A stretch of DNA of 10,752 nucleotides, taken from positions 1 to 10,752 of the forward strand of contig JAEUJR010000132.1 of assembly GCA_016793585.1 (NCBI GenBank), written 5' to 3'. Each line of letters opens with the position of its first letter. Within the stretch, counting starts at the first letter, position 1. Under the pieces are notes generated by a model, which ran no database searches, was not told where the DNA came from, and saw only the letters and a list, made by a program, of their open reading frames with translations. This stretch comes from Archangium sp. (GTDB lineage: Bacteria; Myxococcota; Myxococcia; Myxococcales; Myxococcaceae). The translations under genes were made by a program, and so were the position numbers. Of this stretch, positions 1 to 5,613 are shown in pieces.

Positions 1-104
1 CCGCGACCCTTGCCGCGACCACCTTCGCGATCGTCGAACGAGAAACCGCCACCGCCACGTCCCGAGGGACCAGCGCCCTTCGCCTTGTCATTGGGGCCAA
101 CCAT
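1..104 (-). CDS. Partial N-terminus of an unrecognised Gly/Arg-rich protein (runs off the left edge)
   Basis: An ATG at 104-102 is preceded by AGGAG seven bases upstream, one of the best ribosome-binding sites in the window, and the frame stays open to the edge (34 codons plus two bases). The product begins MVGPNDKAKGAGPSG and continues rich in Gly, Arg and Asp, with no signal peptide, so it is probably cytoplasmic. The RGG-like composition would suit a disordered nucleic-acid-binding leader, but that is a guess; no family can be named from 34 residues. It lies 81 bp downstream of gltH on the same strand and may be co-transcribed. The G-rich composition on this strand is consistent with coding, but a short open frame in GC-rich DNA could be chance; the Shine-Dalgarno sequence is the main argument for it. 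Confidence 0.55.
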   Translation of the reverse strand, partial: MVGPNDKAKGAGPSGRGGGGFSFDDREGGRGKGR

Positions 105-163
105 CGTGCTCTCCTTGCGCGCGTCGGACGCCGGCATTCACCCGGGCACGACCGCTTCGACAG

Positions 164-180
164 GGAGGCAACGCGCCTCC
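164..180 (-). terminator. Small GC-rich hairpin just after gltH, possible weak terminator
   Basis: GGAGGC and GCCTCC form a perfect 6-bp stem with a 5-base loop, starting five bases after the gltH stop codon. No T-run follows on the minus strand, so it may be only an mRNA 3'-end structure or chance in GC-rich DNA. Confidence 0.25.
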
Positions 181-185
181 GAATG

Positions 186-857
186 TCAGAAGCCCGCGTA
201 GCGCACGAAGGGGAGCACTGAAAAGCCCACAGATTGGGTGAGCGCCATGAAGTTGAAGTTCGCGTCGACGCCGATGCTGAAGTGACGAAGGCGCGTGAAG
301 TACTCGAGGCCCGGCCCCGCGAAGAGCAGCACGTCGGGCTGACTGATCAGCGTGTTGGGCTGGTACAGCATGAAGGCGCCGCCGACCCGCGCGTAGAACC
401 ACGTTCGCGTGACGTCCTGGCTGTCCTTGAAGCCGGCGATGCGAATGCGCGCTCCGACGCCCGGCGCGATCGAGCCGTAGTCGCCCGAACGAACGCCCTG
501 CGGCGTCTCACCGGTCGTGCACTCGCGCGGACCGCCGGCGCCACAGGTGCGAACGGTGCCCGTGTAGTCAGAGCCCATGCGGTTGCTGGTCGCGAGGAAG
601 AACAGCGCGGGCGAGACGCGCTCTCCGATGTCGAAGCCAATCTCGACGAGGGCCGCCTGGCCGGGCGAGAAGTACTGCGCGCTCATCGCGCCAGCGGGCG
701 GGTTGATGGTTCCCCAGAAGCCGCCCGAGACGCCGAAGAAGAAGCCGCGCTCGATCTCGTTGTAGGTGATGGCCTTGCGATCTTCGACGGCCTTCGCCTG
801 CGCGACCGCGAGGGACGAAACCAACAAGGCCACGAACGCCAGCGAGCGCGTCATCAT
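186..857 (-). CDS. gltH: Outer-membrane beta-barrel gliding motility protein GltH (CglE)
   Basis: This 223-residue exported protein starts with a signal peptide (MMTRSLAFVALLVSSLAVAQ; cleavage probably after AVA or AQA). The rest is dominated by short amphipathic stretches with Gly and aromatic residues (GFFFGVSGGFWG, FYARVGGAFMLY, FSIGVDANFNFMAL, VLPFVRYAGF) and it ends in Phe, the usual outer-membrane barrel signature. Size, topology and position downstream of gltG match the M. xanthus GltH/CglE family, where the protein is an outer-membrane part of the gliding machine and its loss can be rescued by contact with wild-type cells. The 857 ATG is chosen because an AGGG lies 10 bases upstream; the next codon is also ATG. 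Two Cys in a predicted loop (TCGAGGPRECTT) could form a disulfide. The family call rests on features and context; a generic myxobacterial barrel protein is the alternative. Confidence 0.72.
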   Translation of the reverse strand: MMTRSLAFVALLVSSLAVAQAKAVEDRKAITYNEIERGFFFGVSGGFWGTINPPAGAMSAQYFSPGQAALVEIGFDIGERVSPALFFLATSNRMGSDYTGTVRTCGAGGPRECTTGETPQGVRSGDYGSIAPGVGARIRIAGFKDSQDVTRTWFYARVGGAFMLYQPNTLISQPDVLLFAGPGLEYFTRLRHFSIGVDANFNFMALTQSVGFSVLPFVRYAGF

Positions 858-899
858 GAGTCGCGCACCCTATTCGCAGCGGGCCGCTCCGTCGACTCA
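857..899 (-). promoter_or_regulatory. Inverted repeat enclosing the gltH ribosome-binding site
   Basis: TGAGTCG at 857-863 and CGACTCA at 893-899 form a perfect 7-bp inverted repeat. In the mRNA the 3' arm ends on the A of the gltH start codon, and the 29-base loop holds the AGGG ribosome-binding site. The 5' arm lies 9 bases after the stop of the upstream gene. It could couple translation of the two genes, or be a chance repeat. Confidence 0.3.
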
Positions 900-908
900 C
901 AATCGCAG

Positions 909-1304
909 TCACCCCGCCGCGGCGATCGGCCCCTCGATCGGAGCCTCGAGGAACTCCAGCAGGCGACGCACTTCGACCTCGGGGTTTCCCAGCAACTGAG
1001 CCTCGCTGAGGTGCAGGCAGCGGCACCCATGAGGCTCGGGTTGCGGCGCGTCGGTCGCGCTCGAGTCGATGACGACGAAGCAGGCATCGAGACGCGCGCT
1101 GATGAAGTCGGCGTGGCTGACGGCCCAGGGCGAGAGCCACACGACGCGTCGGTGGTGACGCTGCAGCGACTCGACGCAGCCCTCGCCCTCGATGGGCAGG
1201 TGACTGATGAACAGCGTCGGAGCCGCCCGCCGCAACAATCGCAGCGCACGCTCGGTGCCCGCCACGAAGACGTGGGGCGCTGAACCGTCGGCGTGGGGCG
1301 TCAT
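909..1304 (-). CDS. Unrecognised small soluble protein between gltG and gltH
   Basis: From the ATG at 1304 this gives 131 residues. An in-frame TTG at 1370 would give 153, but that TTG lies inside a strong hairpin and has no Shine-Dalgarno; the 1304 ATG has only a weak GGA upstream, so the start is uncertain. There is no signal peptide or membrane segment, so the product should be cytoplasmic, unlike its neighbours. The sequence alternates predicted strands and helices (PHVFVAG, ERALRLLRRA, PTLFISHLP, VESLQRHHRR, VVWLSPWAV, ACFVVIDSS, VEVRRLLEFLEAP), which vaguely recalls a receiver-like or Rossmann-like fold, but I see no confident Asp pocket and do not assign a family. It sits between the hairpin after gltG and gltH, 51 bp before gltH. 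Natural-looking composition supports it as a real gene. Confidence 0.6.
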   Translation of the reverse strand: MTPHADGSAPHVFVAGTERALRLLRRAAPTLFISHLPIEGEGCVESLQRHHRRVVWLSPWAVSHADFISARLDACFVVIDSSATDAPQPEPHGCRCLHLSEAQLLGNPEVEVRRLLEFLEAPIEGPIAAAG

Positions 1305-1337
1305 CGAATCCACGCAGTGCTGCTTCAGCAAAGACGA

Positions 1338-1379
1338 CGCCAGCGGCGGCGCTCGTGAATTCGAGGCCAACCGCTGGCG
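1338..1379 (-). terminator. Strong hairpin downstream of gltG, probable terminator or attenuator
   Basis: CGCCAGCGG (1338-1346) pairs perfectly with CCGCTGGCG (1371-1379). Inside, GGC (1348-1350) pairs with GCC (1366-1368) and CTCG (1352-1355) with CGAG (1362-1365), leaving a 6-base TGAATT loop. That is 16 paired positions in 42 bases with only small bulges. It begins 26 bases after the gltG stop. On the minus strand it is followed by TCGTCTTT, a weak T-rich tract, so it may end or attenuate the gltD-G transcript or protect its 3' end. Confidence 0.5.
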
Positions 1380-1405
1380 CGTACCGTCAGAACGGTGACG
1401 TCAGC

Positions 1406-3304
1406 TCACTGTCCGCCCGACTGTTTGAAGATGAAGGGGTAGGTCACGACCACGACGCCGCCGCCCTTCGGCTTGGGGAACATCCACGTGCGCACACGGC
1501 CTGCCACGCACGCCTCAAGCTCTGCGTTGCCAACCGTCGACTGCGCAACCGATGACGTGGCGACCGCTCCGGAAGCCGAGATGACGAACTTCACCGCCAC
1601 TTTGCCGTCGAGCTTGGGGAACCGGTTCAGCTGGCTCTCGTAGCAGAAGCGAATCTGGCCGCGGTTGGCGTGAATGACCTTGCGAATGAGCTCTTTGTCG
1701 AGCGAACCCATGACGGTCGGTTCAGACGAGGTGATGCCGATGTCGACGTCTTTCTTGCCACCGAGCACGCCGACGCCAGAGCCGTAGCCGCCGGTGCCGC
1801 CGCCGCGACCGCGCGTTCCGATGCCGCCGATGCCGATGGTGTCTCCGAGGCCGCCACCACCCGAGCCCGAGCCACGAAGGCCGAGCCCGCCGAGACCGGC
1901 AGCATCACCCGGAGCTGCACCGAACATGTTGCCCATGGCGCTCTTGAGCTCACCGCCGAGGCCCTGGTGGCCGAAGATGGTGCTGATGCCACCCGAGTTG
2001 CCGCCGAAGATCTTGGCCATCATGAGGCGAGCCTGATCTTTGTTGTTGGGGTCGCCTTTGGGCGCGGCGTGGGCGGAGCGCTTGGGCGCGTCCTTCTTGC
2101 CCATCGAGCCTTCGTCGCCCTTGCGCTTGGCAGCGATCTCGCCCGAGTCCTTCTTCTTCTCGTACTTCTCCAGAATCGGGTTCTTCTGGGTCTCGGGCGG
2201 CTTGATCAGCAGCTTGGCGATGCGCGCCTGATTGTCGTTGAGATCGTCGGCGAACTCGTCACCCTCGGCCTCGCGGTTCGCGGCGCTGATGACGAAGAGC
2301 GCGGCGATGAAGAACGCGACGAGGAAGATGTTGAGCACCGTGAAGTCGACGGTCTCGGCGAACGGCACGAACACGGCCTTCGGCACGGGCTGGAAGAAGG
2401 CCTCGAGGGTGATGCCGCCGAGGTCGATCCACGCGAAGTCGTCGTTGCTCAGGGTGAGCGCAACTGCATCGCCGTCGGCCTGAGCGAGGCCCTTCTTCTT
2501 GGCCTCGGAGAGGGTAAGCACCTCGTCACCGAACTTGCGGTGCAGCTCTCCCTCCATCTTGCCGGTGAAGCGCAGCTGGCAGCCGTTCTTGCCGAACTTC
2601 ACGAGCTCGAAGATCGGGCCACCGATCTCGCCCATCTCGAAGTCGACGCCCGCCGCAGAGCCGACGCGGAACGAGCGCTCCATGCCGGGTGAGAGGAAGT
2701 ACTCACCGACGATCTGATCGCCCCAGAGAAAGCGCAGCTCGACGCCGAGCGGGCCCGAACCCTTGCGACGGCGAGGGCGCATGCGAGGGCTGATGCGCTC
2801 TTCGACGAGCTCTTCAGGCGGCGTGGGCGGCGGCTGGTACGCAGCGACTGGAGCAGGAACGTGAACGACCTGCGGGGCCGCCACCTGAACCGGGGCCGGC
2901 ACAGCCACGACCTGAACGGGAGCGACAGGAGCCGGCACCGTGGCGACGACTGGCTGCGTGGCTTCCGCGACGGGCGCGATCGTGGGCGCGATGGTCGGAG
3001 CGACACCTGCCTTCTCGATGCGAATGGTGGTGCCGCCGACCTGAATGGCATCGCCGAACGACAAGGGGCTCTTCATCACCCGCTTGCCGTTGAGCATCGT
3101 GCCTTCGACCGTGCCCATGTCGGTGACCGACAAGGTGCCGTCGGGGGCGACGTCGATGACCGCGTGGATTCGCGCCACCTTCTCGTCGTCGATGGTGAGG
3201 TGCGCCGAAGCGAGCCGACCGATCTTGATGAGATCGCGGTCGAAGTCCTTCGTCGAGATGAGCTGTTCGCCCTTGAAAACCTTGAGCGTCAACGGGGTGG
3301 GCAC
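1406..3304 (-). CDS. gltG: Inner-membrane gliding motility protein GltG (PglI): FHA, TM and AgmX/PglI TonB-like C-terminal domain
   Basis: The 632-residue product starts at a GTG with GGAGG five bases upstream. Domains in order: an FHA domain (about 5-97) with G29-R30, an altered SRxH motif (A44-R45-I46-H47) and N72-G73; a Pro/Ala/Val-rich linker (about 101-165) and a basic patch (PRMRPRRRKG, 173-182); a globular segment (about 185-310) of a kind I associate with related myxobacterial proteins; one membrane helix (about 321-341); a Lys/Asp-rich stretch, a Gly-rich stretch (about 469-516); and a C-terminal AgmX/PglI TonB-like domain (about 532-628) with RFCYE, GKVAVKF and LEACV, including Cys554 and Cys599. 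The layout predicts an N-terminal cytoplasmic FHA domain and a periplasmic C-terminus. In M. xanthus, GltG is one of the inner-membrane proteins linking the motor to the periplasmic Glt complex. The order gltE-F-G supports the name over generic paralogues. Confidence 0.85.
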   Translation of the reverse strand: MPTPLTLKVFKGEQLISTKDFDRDLIKIGRLASAHLTIDDEKVARIHAVIDVAPDGTLSVTDMGTVEGTMLNGKRVMKSPLSFGDAIQVGGTTIRIEKAGVAPTIAPTIAPVAEATQPVVATVPAPVAPVQVVAVPAPVQVAAPQVVHVPAPVAAYQPPPTPPEELVEERISPRMRPRRRKGSGPLGVELRFLWGDQIVGEYFLSPGMERSFRVGSAAGVDFEMGEIGGPIFELVKFGKNGCQLRFTGKMEGELHRKFGDEVLTLSEAKKKGLAQADGDAVALTLSNDDFAWIDLGGITLEAFFQPVPKAVFVPFAETVDFTVLNIFLVAFFIAALFVISAANREAEGDEFADDLNDNQARIAKLLIKPPETQKNPILEKYEKKKDSGEIAAKRKGDEGSMGKKDAPKRSAHAAPKGDPNNKDQARLMMAKIFGGNSGGISTIFGHQGLGGELKSAMGNMFGAAPGDAAGLGGLGLRGSGSGGGGLGDTIGIGGIGTRGRGGGTGGYGSGVGVLGGKKDVDIGITSSEPTVMGSLDKELIRKVIHANRGQIRFCYESQLNRFPKLDGKVAVKFVISASGAVATSSVAQSTVGNAELEACVAGRVRTWMFPKPKGGGVVVVTYPFIFKQSGGQ

Positions 3305-3311
3305 GCGTGCC
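3300..3311 (-). promoter_or_regulatory. 12-bp perfect palindrome over the gltG start codon
   Basis: GGCACGCGTGCC is a perfect palindrome. On the minus strand its first GG is the end of the GGAGG Shine-Dalgarno and its centre overlaps the GTG start (3304-3302). As RNA it would form only a 4-bp stem with a 4-base loop, so an effect on translation would be modest; as DNA it could be a protein site. Chance is possible. Confidence 0.25.
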
Positions 3312-3389
3312 TCCAGGAATCAGTGCTTCAGCGAGAAGCCAGCGAACGCTCCGACACCACCGAGCGCCACAGGTTCCGCCTTTGGAAAA

Positions 3390-3647
3390 TCAGAGCTCGC
3401 CGACCGACTGCATGACCTTGTCTTTGAACTCTTCGCGAATCTTGATCAGGTTCGAGTGCTTCACCTTTTTGCGCGCCTCGACGTACTCGCCGTCGGGCTT
3501 GGTGAGATCGCCCTCGATGGTGTCGTCTTCGAAGCTGTACTCCGTCTGCTTCTTGTAGGTGACGTTGTCGCCGCCCTTCTTGTCCTGAGCGAACGACGTC
3601 GTCGCGAGCAGCGCAGCTGCGAACACGACCCACAGGTGCTTCGACAT
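3390..3647 (-). CDS. gltF: Small exported gliding motility protein GltF (CglF)
   Basis: This 85-residue protein starts at an ATG with AGGAGG five bases upstream. Residues 1-21 are a clear signal peptide (MSKHLWVVFAAALLATTSFA, then Q), with no lipobox Cys, so the mature protein of about 64 residues should be periplasmic. It is charged and Cys-free, with a recognisable pattern: SFEDDTIEGDLTKP, then ARKK, then NLIKIREEF and SVGEL at the end. A single small exported protein between gltE and gltG matches GltF/CglF of M. xanthus, a periplasmic component whose mutant is rescued by cell contact. This window has two such genes; this one is taken as GltF because it directly precedes gltG and its FEDxxxxGxLxKP and LIKIR elements look most like the family. 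Confidence is moderate because short proteins are hard to assign by eye. Confidence 0.68.
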   Translation of the reverse strand: MSKHLWVVFAAALLATTSFAQDKKGGDNVTYKKQTEYSFEDDTIEGDLTKPDGEYVEARKKVKHSNLIKIREEFKDKVMQSVGEL

Positions 3648-3660
3648 TCAGGCCTCCTGA
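3648..3660 (-). promoter_or_regulatory. Short hairpin holding the gltF Shine-Dalgarno
   Basis: On the minus strand TCAGG-AGG-CCTGA is a perfect 5-bp inverted repeat with a 3-base loop, and the AGGAGG ribosome-binding site lies entirely inside it. It ends immediately before the ATG at 3647. It could lower initiation unless opened; it may also be a side effect of a strong Shine-Dalgarno. Confidence 0.3.
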
Positions 3661-3734
3661 CCACCCTTTTGCAGGGGCACACCCTACCACTCTCGAGGTG
3701 TCCGCAAACGTCCTGCACGCGTTTCTGTCGTCCC

Positions 3735-3761
3735 ACAGGGTAAGACAGGGTGTGACCACCC
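3735..3761 (-). repeat. Direct repeat and small hairpin between the two gltF-like genes
   Basis: ACAGGGT occurs at 3735-3741 and again at 3745-3751, a 10-base period. Overlapping it, GGGTG (3748-3752) and CACCC (3757-3761) form a 5-bp stem with a 4-base loop, ten bases after the stop of the upstream small gene. On the minus strand TGTCTT follows the hairpin, so it could be a weak terminator or a small binding site. This 123-bp gap is the widest inside the glt block after the gltD leader; no convincing promoter was seen in it. Confidence 0.3.
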
Positions 3762-3770
3762 GAGTGCTCA

Positions 3771-4019
3771 CTAGCGAATGGCGTCGACCGAGTTGTGCAG
3801 CTCGTTCGCGAACGAGCCGCGAACCTGGATCATCCCCTTGAAGATGGGTCGCTCGGGAACGGTCTGGAAATCGATCACCGGCTTCTCCTTCTTTCCGGTG
3901 ACGTCTGAAGCGGTGAAGTCGACGGTCTGAACGGGAACGTTCTTCTTCGTCGACGAATGATCGGTCTGAGCGAACGACGTTCCAGCGAGGATCAGCGAAA
4001 ACACGACGGCCAGGCGCAT
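3771..4019 (-). CDS. Small exported GltF-like protein (probable diverged paralogue of GltF/CglF)
   Basis: This 82-residue protein starts at the ATG at 4019 with GGAGG six bases upstream. The open frame continues further upstream, but that part is Arg/Lys/Pro junk antisense in character to the gltE tail and lacks a signal peptide at its start. Residues 1-17 (MRLAVVFSLILAGTSFA) are a signal peptide, followed by Q; there is no lipobox, so a periplasmic location is expected. The mature part shares a pattern with the next gene: VDFTASDVTG, then KP, then MIQVRGSF and SVDAI at the end, matching YSFEDDTIEGDLTKP, LIKIREEF and SVGEL in order and spacing. I infer tandem duplication followed by divergence. 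Either copy could be the functional GltF; the second has the closer family look. Confidence 0.7.
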   Translation of the reverse strand: MRLAVVFSLILAGTSFAQTDHSSTKKNVPVQTVDFTASDVTGKKEKPVIDFQTVPERPIFKGMIQVRGSFANELHNSVDAIR

Positions 4020-4059
4020 GGGCGACCTCCAAGGGTTGGTCGCTTGTGACGCCTGGCCG
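4007..4059 (-). promoter_or_regulatory. Nested mRNA hairpin enclosing Shine-Dalgarno and start codon of the GltF-like gene
   Basis: CGGCCAGGCG (4007-4016) and CGCCTGGCCG (4050-4059) are perfect 10-bp arms. Within them GCGACC (4022-4027) and GGTCGC (4038-4043) form a second 6-bp stem. In the minus-strand mRNA the GGAGG at 4030-4026 overlaps the inner stem, and the ATG (4019-4017) lies between inner and outer stems, with the outer 3' arm being codons 2-4. The outer 5' arm starts 15 bases after the gltE stop. This predicts a closed ribosome-binding site that ribosomes finishing gltE could open. Confidence 0.5.
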
Positions 4060-4074
4060 CGAACCAGCGTTCCG

Positions 4075-5613
4075 TCAGAGGCCGTCAGAGGGCTCGTCGG
4101 CCGGAGCCGCGGGCTTCTTCGGAGCTTCTTTCTTCGGCTCTTCCTTCTTCGCTTCTGGAGCCGGGGTGGTCGCGGGCTTGGCCGCCGGAGGAGCTGCAGC
4201 CTTGGGCTCGTCCTTCTTTGGCTCGTCTTTTTTCGGAGCGGCAGCATCGGGCTTCGCGCCGTCAGCGCCCTTCTCGTCCTTGAGCGCGTCAGCAGCGGCC
4301 TTGCCCTTCGCGGCCTCCTGCTGCTTCTTGAACTCTTCGTCCTTCTTCTTGCGCTCTTCTTCCTTGGCCGCGTCCTCGGCCTTCTTCATCTCTTCTTCCA
4401 TCTTCTTGGCTTCTTCTTCGGCCTTCTTCATCTCCTCACGCTGGGTGATGACGGCCTCCTGCTCCTTGATGAGCTCGAAGACCTGGTGGTTCGCGTTGAC
4501 CGAGGTCTCGCCGCCCGAGAGCTGAATGAACTGTTTGTAGTAGGTGATGGCCTTTTCGGGGTCGCCCTTCATGGCGACGATGATTCCGCGGTTCAGGTAC
4601 AGCGCCGGCAGGTTCGAGTTGAGCTTCTGCGCGGCGTCGTAGGCCTGCAGCGCCTTGTCGACCTGGCCCATGCCCTTGTACGCGACGCCCAGGTTCACGA
4701 GCGCTTCGGCGTTGTTGCCGTTCGCCTGGAGAATGCGGCGCACGTGCTCTTCGGCCGAGCCGTAGTCCTCCTGCTCGAAGGCCATCTTTGCGAGCTGGTA
4801 GTGCGCCGGGAGGAAGTCGTTGCGAGCTTCGACCGCCCGCTTGAACTGCGCGCGGGCCTTCATCGGCTCCTTCTCGGCGAGGTTGAGAAGCCCGAGCGTG
4901 AAGTAGATCTCGGGGTCGTTCTCTTCGATCTTGGTGGCGCGCAGGGCGATGAGGCGAGCGAGTGAGAACTGTTTCTGCTCGAAGTACACCTGCATCATCG
5001 TCTTGTAGGCCTGCAGGGTGCGCGGGTCGCGGAACAGCGCCTCCTTCGCCATCTCGAGGGCCTTTCCGCTCTCACCACGACGGCGGTGAATCTCGGCGAG
5101 GCGGGCGCGGCTGCCAGCGTCATCGGGGTAGGTCGCAAGAATGTTCTCGTAGATGGCGACGGCGCCCTTCTCGTCTCCCCCGTTCTGCGCGATCACCGCG
5201 AGGTTCTCGGCGGCCTGCCGCAGCGTCGGCTTGCGGTTGAGCGCTTCCTTGTAGAAGGCCACCGCCTCCTTCGTCTTGCCCTGCCGCTCCGCGATGACCC
5301 CCAGGTTGTAGGTGGCCTCGGCGAGGTTGTCGTCTGCGTCAGCCGCGTTGCGGAACTTCTTCTCGAGCGTGGGCCAGTCGTACTGACCCGACTTCTTCTG
5401 CGCGTCGAACGCCTTCACGGCGTCTTCGAACAGCAGCTTCGCTTTGCTCGAGATCTGCGGCGTCTCTTCGGTCTGAACGACGTTGTCCTTCGTGCGTTTG
5501 ACCTGCGGGCCGTCGACCTTCACACCCGTGCCTGGGTCGGTCGTCTTGCAGCCCTGAACGACGAGGGTGCCCAGCGCGAGGAGCGCCAGCTGTCGGGTGA
5601 ACGGGGCGCTCAC
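4075..5613 (-). CDS. gltE: TPR lipoprotein of the gliding machinery, GltE (AglT)
   Basis: The 512-residue product starts at a GTG at 5613 with GGAGG seven bases upstream; the GTGA overlaps the gltD stop by four bases, a sign of translational coupling. The N-terminus is a lipoprotein signal (MSAPFTRQLALLALGTLVVQGC) with lipid-anchor Cys22, though Gln at -2 is unusual, and Lys at +2. About eight tetratricopeptide repeats fill residues 98-370 (for example YNLGVIAERQGKTKEAVAFY, VNLGVAYKGMGQVDKALQAY, LNRGIIVAMKGDPEKAITYY). A highly charged Glu/Lys helix, likely coiled coil, spans about 388-440, followed by an Ala/Pro/Lys-rich tail ending DEPSDGL. TPR repeats scaffold protein complexes. In M. xanthus GltE/AglT belongs to the periplasmic/outer-membrane part of the Glt complex. 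Position right after the giant TPR gene and before gltF/gltG makes the assignment strong. Confidence 0.85.
   Translation of the reverse strand: MSAPFTRQLALLALGTLVVQGCKTTDPGTGVKVDGPQVKRTKDNVVQTEETPQISSKAKLLFEDAVKAFDAQKKSGQYDWPTLEKKFRNAADADDNLAEATYNLGVIAERQGKTKEAVAFYKEALNRKPTLRQAAENLAVIAQNGGDEKGAVAIYENILATYPDDAGSRARLAEIHRRRGESGKALEMAKEALFRDPRTLQAYKTMMQVYFEQKQFSLARLIALRATKIEENDPEIYFTLGLLNLAEKEPMKARAQFKRAVEARNDFLPAHYQLAKMAFEQEDYGSAEEHVRRILQANGNNAEALVNLGVAYKGMGQVDKALQAYDAAQKLNSNLPALYLNRGIIVAMKGDPEKAITYYKQFIQLSGGETSVNANHQVFELIKEQEAVITQREEMKKAEEEAKKMEEEMKKAEDAAKEEERKKKDEEFKKQQEAAKGKAAADALKDEKGADGAKPDAAAPKKDEPKKDEPKAAAPPAAKPATTPAPEAKKEEPKKEAPKKPAAPADEPSDGL

Noticed and set aside
1305..1370. TTG start at 1370 for the small gene between gltG and gltH
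   Set aside because: The codon lies inside the strong hairpin at 1338-1379 and has no Shine-Dalgarno; the ATG at 1304 is preferred, though not proven.
1396..1403. TGACGTCA palindrome just before the gltG stop region
   Set aside because: An 8-bp palindrome is expected by chance at this scale and it is not placed at a promoter; a 5-bp hairpin next to it (1383-1396) is also too weak to call.
1740..1910. GC-rich, repeat-like tract within gltG
   Set aside because: It encodes the Gly-rich stretch of GltG (residues about 469-516), a usual feature of this protein class, and is not a separate repeat element.
3318..3389. A short minus-strand frame between gltF and gltG reading EPVALGGVGAFAGFSLKH before a stop, which looks like the end of a membrane helix
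   Set aside because: No start codon with a ribosome-binding site gives more than about 16 residues; it overlaps the gltF end out of frame and is probably chance.
4020..4247. N-terminal extension of the GltF-like gene up to an ATG at 4247
   Set aside because: The extra residues are Arg/Lys/Pro-rich, overlap the end of gltE out of frame, and would bury the signal peptide; the ATG at 4019 has GGAGG at correct spacing.
4080..4450. Purine-rich low-complexity tract at the gltE 3' end
   Set aside because: It is explained by the Lys/Glu/Ala/Pro-rich tail of GltE; no separate element is needed.
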